DNA from: Acidobacteriota bacterium
Lineage (GTDB): Bacteria > Acidobacteriota > Thermoanaerobaculia > Multivoradales > Multivoraceae
Direction of reading: 5' to 3'
DNA: 52,542 bases
Assembly (NCBI GenBank): GCA_026707325.1
Contig: JAPOXA010000032.1
Span: forward strand, 1 to 52,542
Shown one piece after another: positions 8,802-16,324 of this stretch (position 1 is the stretch's first letter; each line of letters begins with the position of its first letter). The notes below the pieces were generated by a model. The model did no database searches. It saw only the letters and a list, made by a program, of their open reading frames with translations, and was not told the DNA's origin. Made by a program: the position numbers and the translations under genes.

Positions 8802-8836
8802 GGGGCGGTGGCGTCCTCGCCGGCATTCGCCGACGC

Positions 8837-9487
8837 CTAGCCTCGGATACGGAAAGAGCGGGCGACCCGGAAGCCTGTTTCGTCGGAGGCGAAACCGGGT
8901 GCCTCGTGCCTTGTCGGGGCGGGGTTGAGTTCTTGTGGCGGTAGGCGGAAGGAGCCGCCGCAGAGCGTGCGTTGGTCGTTGGTGTGGGGGCCATCGGCGA
9001 CCCACTCCCAGACGCTGCCCAGCATCCCGTGAAGTCCGAAGTCGTTCGCCTGCCTGTGCTCGGGGTGCTGGACGCGGCCGCCTGAGTTGCCCGCGTGCCA
9101 GCAGTGGCTGTCGACGGCTTCCGAGTCAGCGGTCCAGGTGGGCTCTTCGTCCGGCGCAGAGGAACCCCGGCAGGCGTAGAGCCACTCCGTTCGGGTCGGC
9201 AGTCTCATCGGTTTGCGTGACACTTCGGCGTACCAGCGGCAGTAGGCGTGGGCCTGGTTCCAACTGACACCGACGGCGAGATCCCGGTCACCGGAAGAGA
9301 GGGGGGATCGCCGGTGGTCGGGGTCGAAGGCCTCGAACTGCTCGTTCGTCACCGGCCACTTGCTGAGATAGAAGGGCTCGACCGTCACCGTTCGTCCGTC
9401 GATCAGGCCCTCGCCGCCCGGCACGAGCCAGAGGATCGTGCGTGGGACGTGGGCGTAGGAGCGGGGCAGCGGGCTGCTGCTGGCCAC
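8837..9487 (-). CDS. SUMF1 / formylglycine-generating-enzyme-like protein
   Basis: A 216-residue protein matching the SUMF1 fold: PVTNEQFEAF near 45-54, VGVSWNQAHAYCRWYAE at 72-88, MRLPTRTEWLYACRG at 94-108, FGLHGMLGSVWEWVAD at 150-165 and GGSFR near 177-181. This fold occurs in formylglycine-generating enzymes and in PvdO/NirV/EgtB-type proteins, mostly acting in protein or cofactor maturation. The segment before GGSF carries a Cys (LCGGSF) where Arg is usual. It is shorter than typical FGE proteins and lacks a signal peptide, so it is probably cytoplasmic. It is the last gene of the Mrp / zinc-ribbon / radical SAM run, 28 bases after the radical SAM stop, which suggests a shared maturation pathway. 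Confidence 0.8.
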   Translation of the reverse strand: MASSSPLPRSYAHVPRTILWLVPGGEGLIDGRTVTVEPFYLSKWPVTNEQFEAFDPDHRRSPLSSGDRDLAVGVSWNQAHAYCRWYAEVSRKPMRLPTRTEWLYACRGSSAPDEEPTWTADSEAVDSHCWHAGNSGGRVQHPEHRQANDFGLHGMLGSVWEWVADGPHTNDQRTLCGGSFRLPPQELNPAPTRHEAPGFASDETGFRVARSFRIRG

Positions 9488-9515
9488 GACCAGTACTCCA
9501 GGCTGCCTGCGCCGT

Positions 9516-10886
9516 TCAGGAGGGGCGGCTGCCGAACACCTTCGGCGTCGGCATCCGGGCGCGAATCGACTCGAGTTCGGCGACGGTCACGGTCGAGATC
9601 CCGTTCTTGCGGCAGTGGGACTCGACCGAGCGCACGACCATGCCGCGGACGAAAGCCGGCACCCGCTTCATGCGCGCTTCGGCTTCGGGTTCCCAGGCGA
9701 TGCTGGTCGAGCTGTCTTCGCCGTAGCGGGCGAGCGAGGCCAGCCCCGTGCGGTCGCCGAACGCCTGGAGCCGGTCGGCAGTGAAGGTGCCGGGCTCGTG
9801 GGTGCAGAGCGGATCCTCCGCCATCAGGTCGCCCGTCATCCCGAAGGCCCGGGCCCGGCAGCCGCCGCAGACCGTCGACAGCTCGCAGGAGCCGCAGCGG
9901 CCGCCGAGATCGTTACGGCGCCGGATCGACTGGAAGAGGTCGGAGTCGTTCCAGAGATCCGAGAGCGTCGACCGTTTCAGGTTGCCGCCGAACACCGGCA
10001 GGTAGGGGCAGGGCGTGACGTCGCCGTTGGGTCGGATCCCCATGTAGTGGGTTCCGGCCGGGCAGCCGCCGGCGCCGCCGTCGTACGCCTTGAGGAAGGG
10101 CGAGTCGGGGTCCCCCTCCAGTAGTTGGCGGACGTAGTGGGGCGCGCACTTCGCGTTGACGACCATGCGCCCGCGGTAGTTTCGCTGGATGGACGTGAGG
10201 GCGGCCAGCACGTCGTCGTAGTCGGACGGCGACAGGTCGGAGACGAACTGGCCCCGGCCGGTCGGAACCAGGAAGTACAGGTTCCAGACCCGTGCCTTGA
10301 GTTCGCTGTAGGCGAACTCGGCGATCTCCTCGAGCTGACCCCGATTGTGAGCCCCGGCCGTGGTCTGGATGATGAAGGGCAACCCTGCCGTGGCGAGGTG
10401 CCCGGCACCGTCGACCGTGTTCTGCCAGGCGCCGCGAACCCGCCGGAAGCCGTCGTGAACCTCGGCGTCGAGCGCGTCGAGCGACAGGGCGAGACCGCGG
10501 ACTCCCTCGCCGGCCAGAATGCGGGCCAGGTTCTCGGTGATGCGGACGCCGTTGCTGCCGACGACGACCCAGAGTTCCCGTTCCGCCGCGTAGCGCACGA
10601 TCTCCAGGATGTCCCGGCGCAGCAGCGGCTCGCCGCCGGTGAGGATGACCAGGGCTTCAGGAGCGAACTCGCAGATGTCGTCGATCACCTTGCGGCACTG
10701 GTCGGTCGAGAGCTCCGAGCGGTCGGCGAAGTTCTCCGTCCGGACGAGGGGCTTGCCGCCTGCGTCGAGGTAGCAGTGCTCGCAAGCCAGGTTGCAGCGG
10801 TAAGTCAGGTTCCAGGAAATGACGTACGGCCGCGCGAAGGCGGCCGGATTCACGCTCGCCTGCCGCTCCAGGGGTGACACCGTCAT
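9516..10886 (-). CDS. Radical SAM/SPASM protein with C-terminal PCP_red domain
   Basis: A 456-residue radical SAM enzyme. The [4Fe-4S]/SAM motif CNLACEHC has Cys31, Cys35 and Cys38; GGEPLLR (84-90) is the SAM-binding loop. The C-terminal SPASM-type region carries Cys275, 293, 331, 334, 340, 343 and 361, expected to bind auxiliary clusters. The overall pattern resembles the NirJ/AhbC/AhbD heme-modification group. Residues 396-446 (WEPEAEARMKRVPAFVRG...) look like the helical PCP_red domain known from the tail of light-independent protochlorophyllide reductase BchB. I chose ATG 10886 because the open frame further upstream is antisense-type sequence overlapping the next gene. It belongs to a tight operon with an Mrp ATPase, a plausible Fe-S supplier. 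Substrate unknown; a tetrapyrrole or peptide are both possible. Confidence 0.9.
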   Translation of the reverse strand: MTVSPLERQASVNPAAFARPYVISWNLTYRCNLACEHCYLDAGGKPLVRTENFADRSELSTDQCRKVIDDICEFAPEALVILTGGEPLLRRDILEIVRYAAERELWVVVGSNGVRITENLARILAGEGVRGLALSLDALDAEVHDGFRRVRGAWQNTVDGAGHLATAGLPFIIQTTAGAHNRGQLEEIAEFAYSELKARVWNLYFLVPTGRGQFVSDLSPSDYDDVLAALTSIQRNYRGRMVVNAKCAPHYVRQLLEGDPDSPFLKAYDGGAGGCPAGTHYMGIRPNGDVTPCPYLPVFGGNLKRSTLSDLWNDSDLFQSIRRRNDLGGRCGSCELSTVCGGCRARAFGMTGDLMAEDPLCTHEPGTFTADRLQAFGDRTGLASLARYGEDSSTSIAWEPEAEARMKRVPAFVRGMVVRSVESHCRKNGISTVTVAELESIRARMPTPKVFGSRPS

Positions 10887-10902
10887 CGCTGGCTCCGGGC
10901 GG

Positions 10903-11382
10903 TCAGGCGAGACCGAAGAACGCGCGGGCGCGTTCCAGGACGGCCGCGTTGACTTCTTCGTAGCCGTGGTCCTCGGCGAACTTCTCGATCCCCGCGACAG
11001 CCGAGGTGCGGACGATGTCCGGGATGTTGGCGAGTCGCTCGCGGGCCTCGGCGGTCCAGGGAATGCACCCGGGGCCGCCATTGCCGCTCGCGACCGGGTT
11101 GGCGTTCTCCGCGGCGCGCGTTCCGGTCACCGGAACGCCCATGTCGGCCAGCATGCCGGTGAACGGGCACTTCGAGGCGGCCGCGGCCGCCTCGGGATCT
11201 TCCGCGGCGCCGATCTTCACTCCGAGCGAACCGACGACCTGGGTCTCGTGCGGGTTCGTCATCATCGCCATCTCGGCCGAACAGGTGGGGCAGGCATAGA
11301 CCAGGGCGACCGAGCCGCCCTCGGGGCCGATCGCGTGCTTGAGCTTCATCTGCTCGTCGCAGGGTACGCAGAGGAACTTCAT
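10903..11382 (-). CDS. Zinc-ribbon protein with CPF motif and PCP_red domain
   Basis: A 159-residue protein in three parts. The N-terminus has two CxxC pairs (Cys5/Cys8 and Cys31/Cys34) that could form a zinc ribbon or bind a metal cluster. A short middle segment has the motif KCPFTGMLADMG (71-82). The C-terminus, about 107-157 (IPWTAEARERLANIPDIVR...), is a PCP_red-like helical domain. The same CPF motif and PCP_red domain recur in the tandem-USP protein at 16325-18484, and the PCP_red tail in the adjacent radical SAM protein. It lies 16 bases upstream of the radical SAM gene and 12 bases after the Mrp gene, so all three are probably made together. Function unknown; an adaptor role is inference. 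Confidence 0.8.
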   Translation of the reverse strand: MKFLCVPCDEQMKLKHAIGPEGGSVALVYACPTCSAEMAMMTNPHETQVVGSLGVKIGAAEDPEAAAAASKCPFTGMLADMGVPVTGTRAAENANPVASGNGGPGCIPWTAEARERLANIPDIVRTSAVAGIEKFAEDHGYEEVNAAVLERARAFFGLA

Positions 11383-11394
11383 CAGGTCTCCGGA

Positions 11395-12273
11395 TCAGCC
11401 GGCCCGCCGCTCGGCGAGGCCGCTCAGGATGGAGTCGGCGGCGGCTTCGATCGTGCGGACCGCCGGTCCCGGCGGCAGCTCCGGGTCTCCGGCGTCGGAG
11501 GCCACGGCCAGCCGCGGATCGAACGGTATCGAAGCGAGCACGGGGAGTCCAAGCTCGGGGGCCGTGTCGTCCGAGCCGTCGAACAGAGGCCGGACATCGT
11601 CGCAGCCTTCGCAGTAGTAGCCGCTCATGTTCTCGATCACGCCGAGCGTCACGTTCCGGGTTCGCCGCAGAGCGGCGGCCGAGCGCGCCACGACGCCTCG
11701 CGCCAGGGCGGTCGGAATCGAGACGAGGACGAAACGGGCCCCCGGTCCCAGGACCTCGGCGTACTGGAGCGTGCGCTCGGCTCCGGGCGGCAGGTCGACG
11801 AGAAGCACGTCGAGACGTCCCCAGTCGACCAGACCGAGCAGCTGCTGGAACAGGTTGAACTCGCGGGTGGCGCGCCAGACGTGGGAGTCGCCGCGGGCGA
11901 CGCTGGCGAAGTCCAGGTCTTCCGATTCCGGCACCGCGGAACCCATCGATACGACGCCGAGTCCGGTCGACGTGCGGGGCAGCGCCATGCCGCGGCCGCC
12001 TGGAAGCAGGGCCGCGTTCTCGAGGCCGGCGAGACGCGCCTGGCACGGGCCGTTCAGGTCGGCGTCGAGGACGGCGCAGCGGCGGCCGCGGCGCTCCATG
12101 GCCAGGGCTAGTTGCATGGTCAGGGTGCTCTTGCCGACGCCTCCCTTGCCGGAGCCGATGGCGACGATGTGCTCGACGCCGACCAGGGCCTCGGCGATGC
12201 GTTCCCGCTGCCGGCCGACCTGGCCGACGATGTCGGAACCGCCGTCGTCGATCAGGTCGAAGTAGCTCTTCAT
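11395..12273 (-). CDS. Mrp/NBP35-type P-loop ATPase (Fe-S cluster carrier-like)
   Basis: A 292-residue deviant Walker A ATPase of the MinD/Mrp class: GSGKGGVGKST at 40-50, switch region DADLNGP near 70-76, and LLVDLPPGAERT near 157-168. A CxxC pair (Cys221, Cys224 in YYCEGCDD) is the bridging-cluster site used by Mrp/ApbC/NBP35 proteins to hold a transferable [4Fe-4S] cluster. It lacks the N-terminal DUF59 domain of longer Mrp proteins. It is immediately upstream of two cysteine-rich proteins, including a radical SAM enzyme, so a dedicated Fe-S delivery role is the natural inference. The ATG at 12273 is 24 bases after the GNAT stop. Confidence 0.9.
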   Translation of the reverse strand: MKSYFDLIDDGGSDIVGQVGRQRERIAEALVGVEHIVAIGSGKGGVGKSTLTMQLALAMERRGRRCAVLDADLNGPCQARLAGLENAALLPGGRGMALPRTSTGLGVVSMGSAVPESEDLDFASVARGDSHVWRATREFNLFQQLLGLVDWGRLDVLLVDLPPGAERTLQYAEVLGPGARFVLVSIPTALARGVVARSAAALRRTRNVTLGVIENMSGYYCEGCDDVRPLFDGSDDTAPELGLPVLASIPFDPRLAVASDAGDPELPPGPAVRTIEAAADSILSGLAERRAG

Positions 12274-12297
12274 CGCGGGTGCGAGAGTACCAAGTCC

Positions 12298-13209
12298 TCA
12301 AGCCGGAGCCGCGTCGTTCTCGTAGCGAATCGTCTTGGCGCCGGGCCTGAAGCCGTACTCCTCGAGGCGGCCGGCAGGGACCTCCGACGGATGGACCCGC
12401 GGCAGGTGGAGCGGCCGCCCGGTATGGTCCGAGGCGACGGCGAGCAGCGGGCGCACCAGCGCGGGAACGGGCATCTTGCCGCCGAGGGCGAGCACCTCAA
12501 GCGGTGTCCCCGGCGGCGGGGTCGCCAGGAAGGGCAGGGGATTATCCGCGTCGCCGTCGCCCCGGTGGAGCAGGTAGGCCTCGAAGTCCCGATCGGTGGC
12601 GATCGCAAGACCTTGCGGCCGGTCACGGAGGTTCCGGATGCTCTGAGGAGCGCGCTGCCAGCAGCGGTCGAGCTCCGGGACGGCCTCGAAGTCCTCTTGC
12701 GAGACAAGCTCGGCGGAGGCGACATCGGCGACCAGGTCGACGCCACCGACCGGGTCGACGCCGCCGGCCGGCGCCTCGCCCGCGCAGGAGTAGTCGGTCA
12801 GGACGTCCCGCTCCACGAATCCGCAAGCTTCGAAGAAGCGGCGGCCGAGGGCGTCGCCTTCCGGTAGTTCGACGAGCATCAGCGTCGGTTCGAGGATCGC
12901 CATCTTCTGGCTCAGCGAGGTCATCATGTGGCGGCCGTGACCCCGGCGGCGGTGATCCGGGTGGACGGCGACGTGGAGCACCAGGCTGGCGATCGGCTCC
13001 CGCTTGGCGGCGATGAGGACGCCGATCGGGTCGGAACCCTCGAAGGCGACCATGCAGCTGCTGGTCCAGAGGTTCATCTCCCGGCCCAGCCGCTTCATGT
13101 GGTCCACCGTCAGGCTCCAGGGTCGAGCGCCGGCGCCGACGTTGCAGCGTTCGTACGCGTCGACGATGAGGGGCACGTCGTCCGAACGGCAGAAACGGTA
13201 GGCGGTCAC
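12298..13209 (-). CDS. GNAT-family N-acetyltransferase
   Basis: A 303-residue protein whose N-terminal ~150 residues have the GNAT fold. LHVAVHPDHRRRGHGRHMM (about 78-96) contains the acetyl-CoA pyrophosphate loop RRGHG, and FFEACGFVERDV is the usual GNAT beta-6/7 region. The C-terminal ~150 residues may be a second, degenerate GNAT-like half or a substrate domain; no catalytic motif is visible there. The start is GTG at 13209, five bases beyond the MFS stop region, and the Mrp gene follows closely, so it may be part of the same transcript. Acceptor substrate unknown. Confidence 0.85.
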   Translation of the reverse strand: MTAYRFCRSDDVPLIVDAYERCNVGAGARPWSLTVDHMKRLGREMNLWTSSCMVAFEGSDPIGVLIAAKREPIASLVLHVAVHPDHRRRGHGRHMMTSLSQKMAILEPTLMLVELPEGDALGRRFFEACGFVERDVLTDYSCAGEAPAGGVDPVGGVDLVADVASAELVSQEDFEAVPELDRCWQRAPQSIRNLRDRPQGLAIATDRDFEAYLLHRGDGDADNPLPFLATPPPGTPLEVLALGGKMPVPALVRPLLAVASDHTGRPLHLPRVHPSEVPAGRLEEYGFRPGAKTIRYENDAAPA

Positions 13210-13213
13210 CCGG

Positions 13214-14587
13214 TTACTCCGTCCGCGTGACCGTCGCGGTCGTCAGCCCCGCAGGGGAAGCCGCGGAGCCGCTCGGCTCCCGTTCGGGTATGCGGAGAAG
13301 CAGGAGGGCCACCATCGAGAAGGCGTACAGGCCGACGAAGGTGGTGAATGCCAGGTCGTAGCTGTGGAAACGATCGTGGACGTAGCCCGCGAAGGGGACG
13401 CCGACTACCTGGATCGGCAGCAGCATGGGACTCATCAGGCCCATCACGCGGCCGAAGGAGCGGCGGCCGAAGCAGGCCCCGATCAGCGTTCCCCACAACG
13501 GCATGATGCCTCCCATGCCGAGGCCGAAGACGGCGACGGCGGCGAGAACAGCCGGATAGCTCTCGGCCCGCAGAAGGCCGCCGGTGCCGGAGCCCATCAG
13601 GCCAACCGCCAGCCACATGGCGCCGCGGCTGCTCAGCCGGTCGCTGATCCAGCCGAACACGACCTTGCCCAGCACTCCCATGGCCGCGATCGTGGACAGG
13701 CAGAAGGCCGCCTCGACGGGCGGAAAGCCCAGGTCCGTCGCGTGGGCGATGATGTGGGTGAGGATGGCGGAGTTGGCGCAGAAGCACATCGACACGACAG
13801 CGACGATGACCCAGAAATTGCGGTTTGCCAGCGGCTGCGTCCACTCCAGACGTGGGCGTCTGGGCGGTGCGCCGCCAGCAGTGGGCAGGGGTGCGACAGG
13901 TTCGACGCCCGCCGGCCCCTCCCCGGCCGCCGGCGCCGCCGTCCACTCGCCGGCCAGCGAAGTCGCTGCCCCGTCGGGGTGCAGGCCTATGTCCTCGGGC
14001 CGGTCGATCACCCAGCGCCGGATGGCCGGCAGAACGAAGAGAAGGGTCAGCGCGCCATAGAGCACGAACGTGCCGCGCCAGCCGATCAGGTCGATCAGCC
14101 GTGTCGCAACCGGCGCCATGACGACGCCCGAGAGGGAGATGCCCATCGTGGCGATGCCGAGAGCCATGGCGCGACGCCGGACGTACCAGTTGGCGACCAG
14201 GGTGGAGGCGGTCACGCCACCGATCAGCGCCGCTCCCAGGGCCAGGAAGGTGCCGAGGACGAGGTAGAACTGGATCAGATTCTGGACCGCCGCGGTCAAC
14301 AGCAGGCCCAGGGCCAGCAGCCAGGTGCCCGCGGTCATGATCCGTTTCGCGTGACCCTGGTCCAGGGCGTGGCCCAGGAACGGCGCCACCAGGCCGTTCG
14401 TCATGCCGAAGACGGCCACGCCGATGCCGACGCCGGTGCGGCCGCCGCCGAACTCGGAGGTCAGGGCGACGAAGAAGGCGCTGAAGGAGTAGAAGCCGAA
14501 GCCGACGGAGACGAAAAGCGCCAGGAAGGAGACGAAGATGATCTTCCAACCGTGGAAGGGGGCGCTGGCGGGGGGCGTCCACGTCAT
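13214..14587 (-). CDS. Major facilitator superfamily transporter (monocarboxylate-porter-like)
   Basis: A 457-residue membrane protein with about 12 hydrophobic helices in two blocks of six, split by a hydrophilic Ala/Pro-rich central loop (about residues 190-250). The motif between helices 2 and 3 appears as GHALDQGHAKRIM, and GVFGWISDRLSSRG marks the equivalent loop of the second half in slightly different form. The layout resembles the oxalate/formate and monocarboxylate porter branch. It is expected in the inner membrane. It may be the first gene of the run that continues into GNAT, Mrp, PCP_red and radical SAM genes, but the four-base gap to the next start is the only link. Substrate unknown. 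Confidence 0.85.
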   Translation of the reverse strand: MTWTPPASAPFHGWKIIFVSFLALFVSVGFGFYSFSAFFVALTSEFGGGRTGVGIGVAVFGMTNGLVAPFLGHALDQGHAKRIMTAGTWLLALGLLLTAAVQNLIQFYLVLGTFLALGAALIGGVTASTLVANWYVRRRAMALGIATMGISLSGVVMAPVATRLIDLIGWRGTFVLYGALTLLFVLPAIRRWVIDRPEDIGLHPDGAATSLAGEWTAAPAAGEGPAGVEPVAPLPTAGGAPPRRPRLEWTQPLANRNFWVIVAVVSMCFCANSAILTHIIAHATDLGFPPVEAAFCLSTIAAMGVLGKVVFGWISDRLSSRGAMWLAVGLMGSGTGGLLRAESYPAVLAAVAVFGLGMGGIMPLWGTLIGACFGRRSFGRVMGLMSPMLLPIQVVGVPFAGYVHDRFHSYDLAFTTFVGLYAFSMVALLLLRIPEREPSGSAASPAGLTTATVTRTE

Positions 14588-14594
14588 GGTCGTC

Positions 14595-14647
14595 GCGCGG
14601 GCTTTCCGGCCCGCGCTCCGGGCGCTCGGCGCGAAGCGACGAGCGCC
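14595..14647. repeat. Two adjacent hairpins between minus-strand genes
   Basis: GCGCGGGC/GCCCGCGC (14595-14602 with 14609-14616) and GGCGCTCG/CGAGCGCC (14621-14628 with 14640-14647) are perfect eight-pair stems. They fill the 70-base gap between the amidohydrolase-like stop and the MFS start. They may end the long transcript that finishes at 14658; no T-tract is present. Confidence 0.5.
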
Positions 14648-14657
14648 TGGCCATCGA

Positions 14658-15554
14658 CTAGCTGGCGGCTTGCCTCAGCAGCTCGTCCAGCTTGAAGACC
14701 TCCGCCGCGTTCTCGCGCAGGAACTTCGGCCAGACGTGGTCGCGGAGCGGCAGATCGTCCATCTCGGTGAAGATCCGCTCGTAGGAGAGGCCCGGGAAGT
14801 AGCCCGCGTACATGAACTTGTTCGGTCCCCGCTTGTTGGCGAACTCGATCACGTTGCGGGGATAGTGCTTGGGCGCCCAGGCCGAAGGCGAGTAGTAGAG
14901 GTTCGGCCACTTGAGCATCAGCTTGACGCAGAGGTCGGTCCAGGGATCGCCGCCGTGGCGCATGACGACGCGGAGTTCCGGGAAGAACCAGGCGACTTCG
15001 TCGAGCAGGCCGGGATACTGGCACTTGTAGGGGACCCGGGGCCCCGGTACGCCGACCAGCATGTTGATCGGGATGTCGAGTTCGACGCACTTGGCGTAGA
15101 TCGGGTAGAAGCGCTTGTCGTCGATCGGCACCTGGGGATACGCGAGACACGGCGCGGCGGAAGCGGCGCGGATGGCGGGGTGCAGGTTGACCGTCGCCTC
15201 GAGGGCGCGGACGCCGTCCATGCCGGCGTTCGGATCGACGCCCACGGCGCCGAAGAAGCGCCCGGGGAACTCTTCGAACACCTCGAGCGCCGGTTCCGGG
15301 TTCTGGGCGCTGACGCCGATCTGGGCGATCCGGACGCCGAACGCGTCCATCATCGCGACGACGTCGGCCGCTGTCCAGGCCTTGTCCATGCGCCGCCCGG
15401 CATCCTTGAAGAGGTACTGGGCCGGATGGTGGGAGAAGTCCTCCGTCCCGCGGTCACGGCTGAGCCTGCGCACGGCCTCCATGCCCATGCCGGCGCCGCC
15501 GGCCGGAATGTCGAGGAACAGATCGACGACGCCGATGTCTCTGGGTCTGCTCAT
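14658..15554 (-). CDS. Amidohydrolase-2-like TIM-barrel protein lacking the usual metal ligands
   Basis: A 298-residue protein related to the amidohydrolase_2 / ACMSD-type decarboxylase family by features such as FPELRVVMRHGGDPW, and the C-terminal segment WPKFLRENAAEVFKLD. It lacks the N-terminal HxH: the first strand reads VVDLFLDIP. The final metal-binding Asp position reads YAGYFPGLS instead of a GSDxP-type motif. It may therefore be a metal-independent or non-catalytic member. A strong AGGAG site precedes the ATG at 15554, which overlaps the stop of the propeller gene, so it is translated in the same operon. Function unknown. Confidence 0.75.
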   Translation of the reverse strand: MSRPRDIGVVDLFLDIPAGGAGMGMEAVRRLSRDRGTEDFSHHPAQYLFKDAGRRMDKAWTAADVVAMMDAFGVRIAQIGVSAQNPEPALEVFEEFPGRFFGAVGVDPNAGMDGVRALEATVNLHPAIRAASAAPCLAYPQVPIDDKRFYPIYAKCVELDIPINMLVGVPGPRVPYKCQYPGLLDEVAWFFPELRVVMRHGGDPWTDLCVKLMLKWPNLYYSPSAWAPKHYPRNVIEFANKRGPNKFMYAGYFPGLSYERIFTEMDDLPLRDHVWPKFLRENAAEVFKLDELLRQAAS

Positions 15555-16324
15555 CTTCGCTCCTGGTCCGGATCCGGATTGGCGTCTGTGTTCGCGGCGG
15601 CGAGTACGATGACCTCGATGGCGGCCTCGCGCATCGTAACCGCGAGCGTGCGCGTCTCGCCCGTCGCGATCTCCGTCACGGCCAGGTCCGCGCGGTACCC
15701 GCCCGCGACCTGAAGGTGCGCGACCGATCGCCCGTCTGGAGAGCGCACGGGCGCGGCCCAACCCGTGGCGCCGTCCACGAGCACTGTCGCGTGGTCCTGT
15801 CCCGGCGCATACGCGACCCAGGCGGTATCGGCGCCCCCCTCGGCATCGACGCGGTCGCGTCGAAGCGCGGTCACGGTCCCGTCCGGCAGCAATCGCGGAT
15901 GGTCGACCCGTGCGTCCCCGGGGTCCACGATGCGCGACTCCTGGCCGGTGGTCGGGTCCAGCGTCCAGACCCCGTGACTTTCGGGCCGGCGGTCGACGTA
16001 CACGACTTGCGAACCGTCGGGCGACCAGGTCACCCGGAACCGTTCCGCCGGCGTCGTCGTCAACACGCGGCCCACCCCGGTCGCGACGTCGTAGACCGTC
16101 AGCGATCTGGCGCCCGCGGCGAAGTCGGCGAACACGACTCGATCGCCGGCAGGCGACGGGATGCCCGGGTATGCGTCGTAGAGGTCGGTGTGGACGTGTC
16201 GCGCGAGCACGACATCCGAGACCTCGTCGACGTTGCTTCCGTACGCCGCCGCCGCGAGGAGCGGCGCGGCGACGAGACCGCGGCGCACAGCCGACCGACG
16301 CCATGACCGCCGCGGTGAGTTCAT
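15551..16324 (-). CDS. TolB/WD40-like beta-propeller protein, probably exported
   Basis: A 257-residue protein starting with an Arg-rich, Ala-rich segment (about 1-27) that could be a signal or membrane anchor. It contains repeated blade-like units: PSPAGDRVVFADF, TWSPDGSQVVYVDRR, PDGTVTALRR and VRSPDGRSVAHLQV, typical of TolB-type propellers. Its length allows about four or five blades, so it may be incomplete compared with six- or seven-bladed relatives. The ATG directly abuts the stop of the USP-domain gene, and its own stop overlaps the amidohydrolase-like start. Role unknown; propellers usually mediate protein binding. Confidence 0.7.
   Translation of the reverse strand: MNSPRRSWRRSAVRRGLVAAPLLAAAAYGSNVDEVSDVVLARHVHTDLYDAYPGIPSPAGDRVVFADFAAGARSLTVYDVATGVGRVLTTTPAERFRVTWSPDGSQVVYVDRRPESHGVWTLDPTTGQESRIVDPGDARVDHPRLLPDGTVTALRRDRVDAEGGADTAWVAYAPGQDHATVLVDGATGWAAPVRSPDGRSVAHLQVAGGYRADLAVTEIATGETRTLAVTMREAAIEVIVLAAANTDANPDPDQERR

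Larger units (their letters stand above)
8506..8836. other. Gene-free convergent gap with hairpins
   Basis: This 331-base gap separates the metG operon from the oppositely oriented SUMF1-like gene. It holds two strong hairpins (8516-8539 and 8775-8801) and G/C-rich imperfect repeats such as the pairing around 8552-8577. I see no credible gene or promoter in it. Confidence 0.6.
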
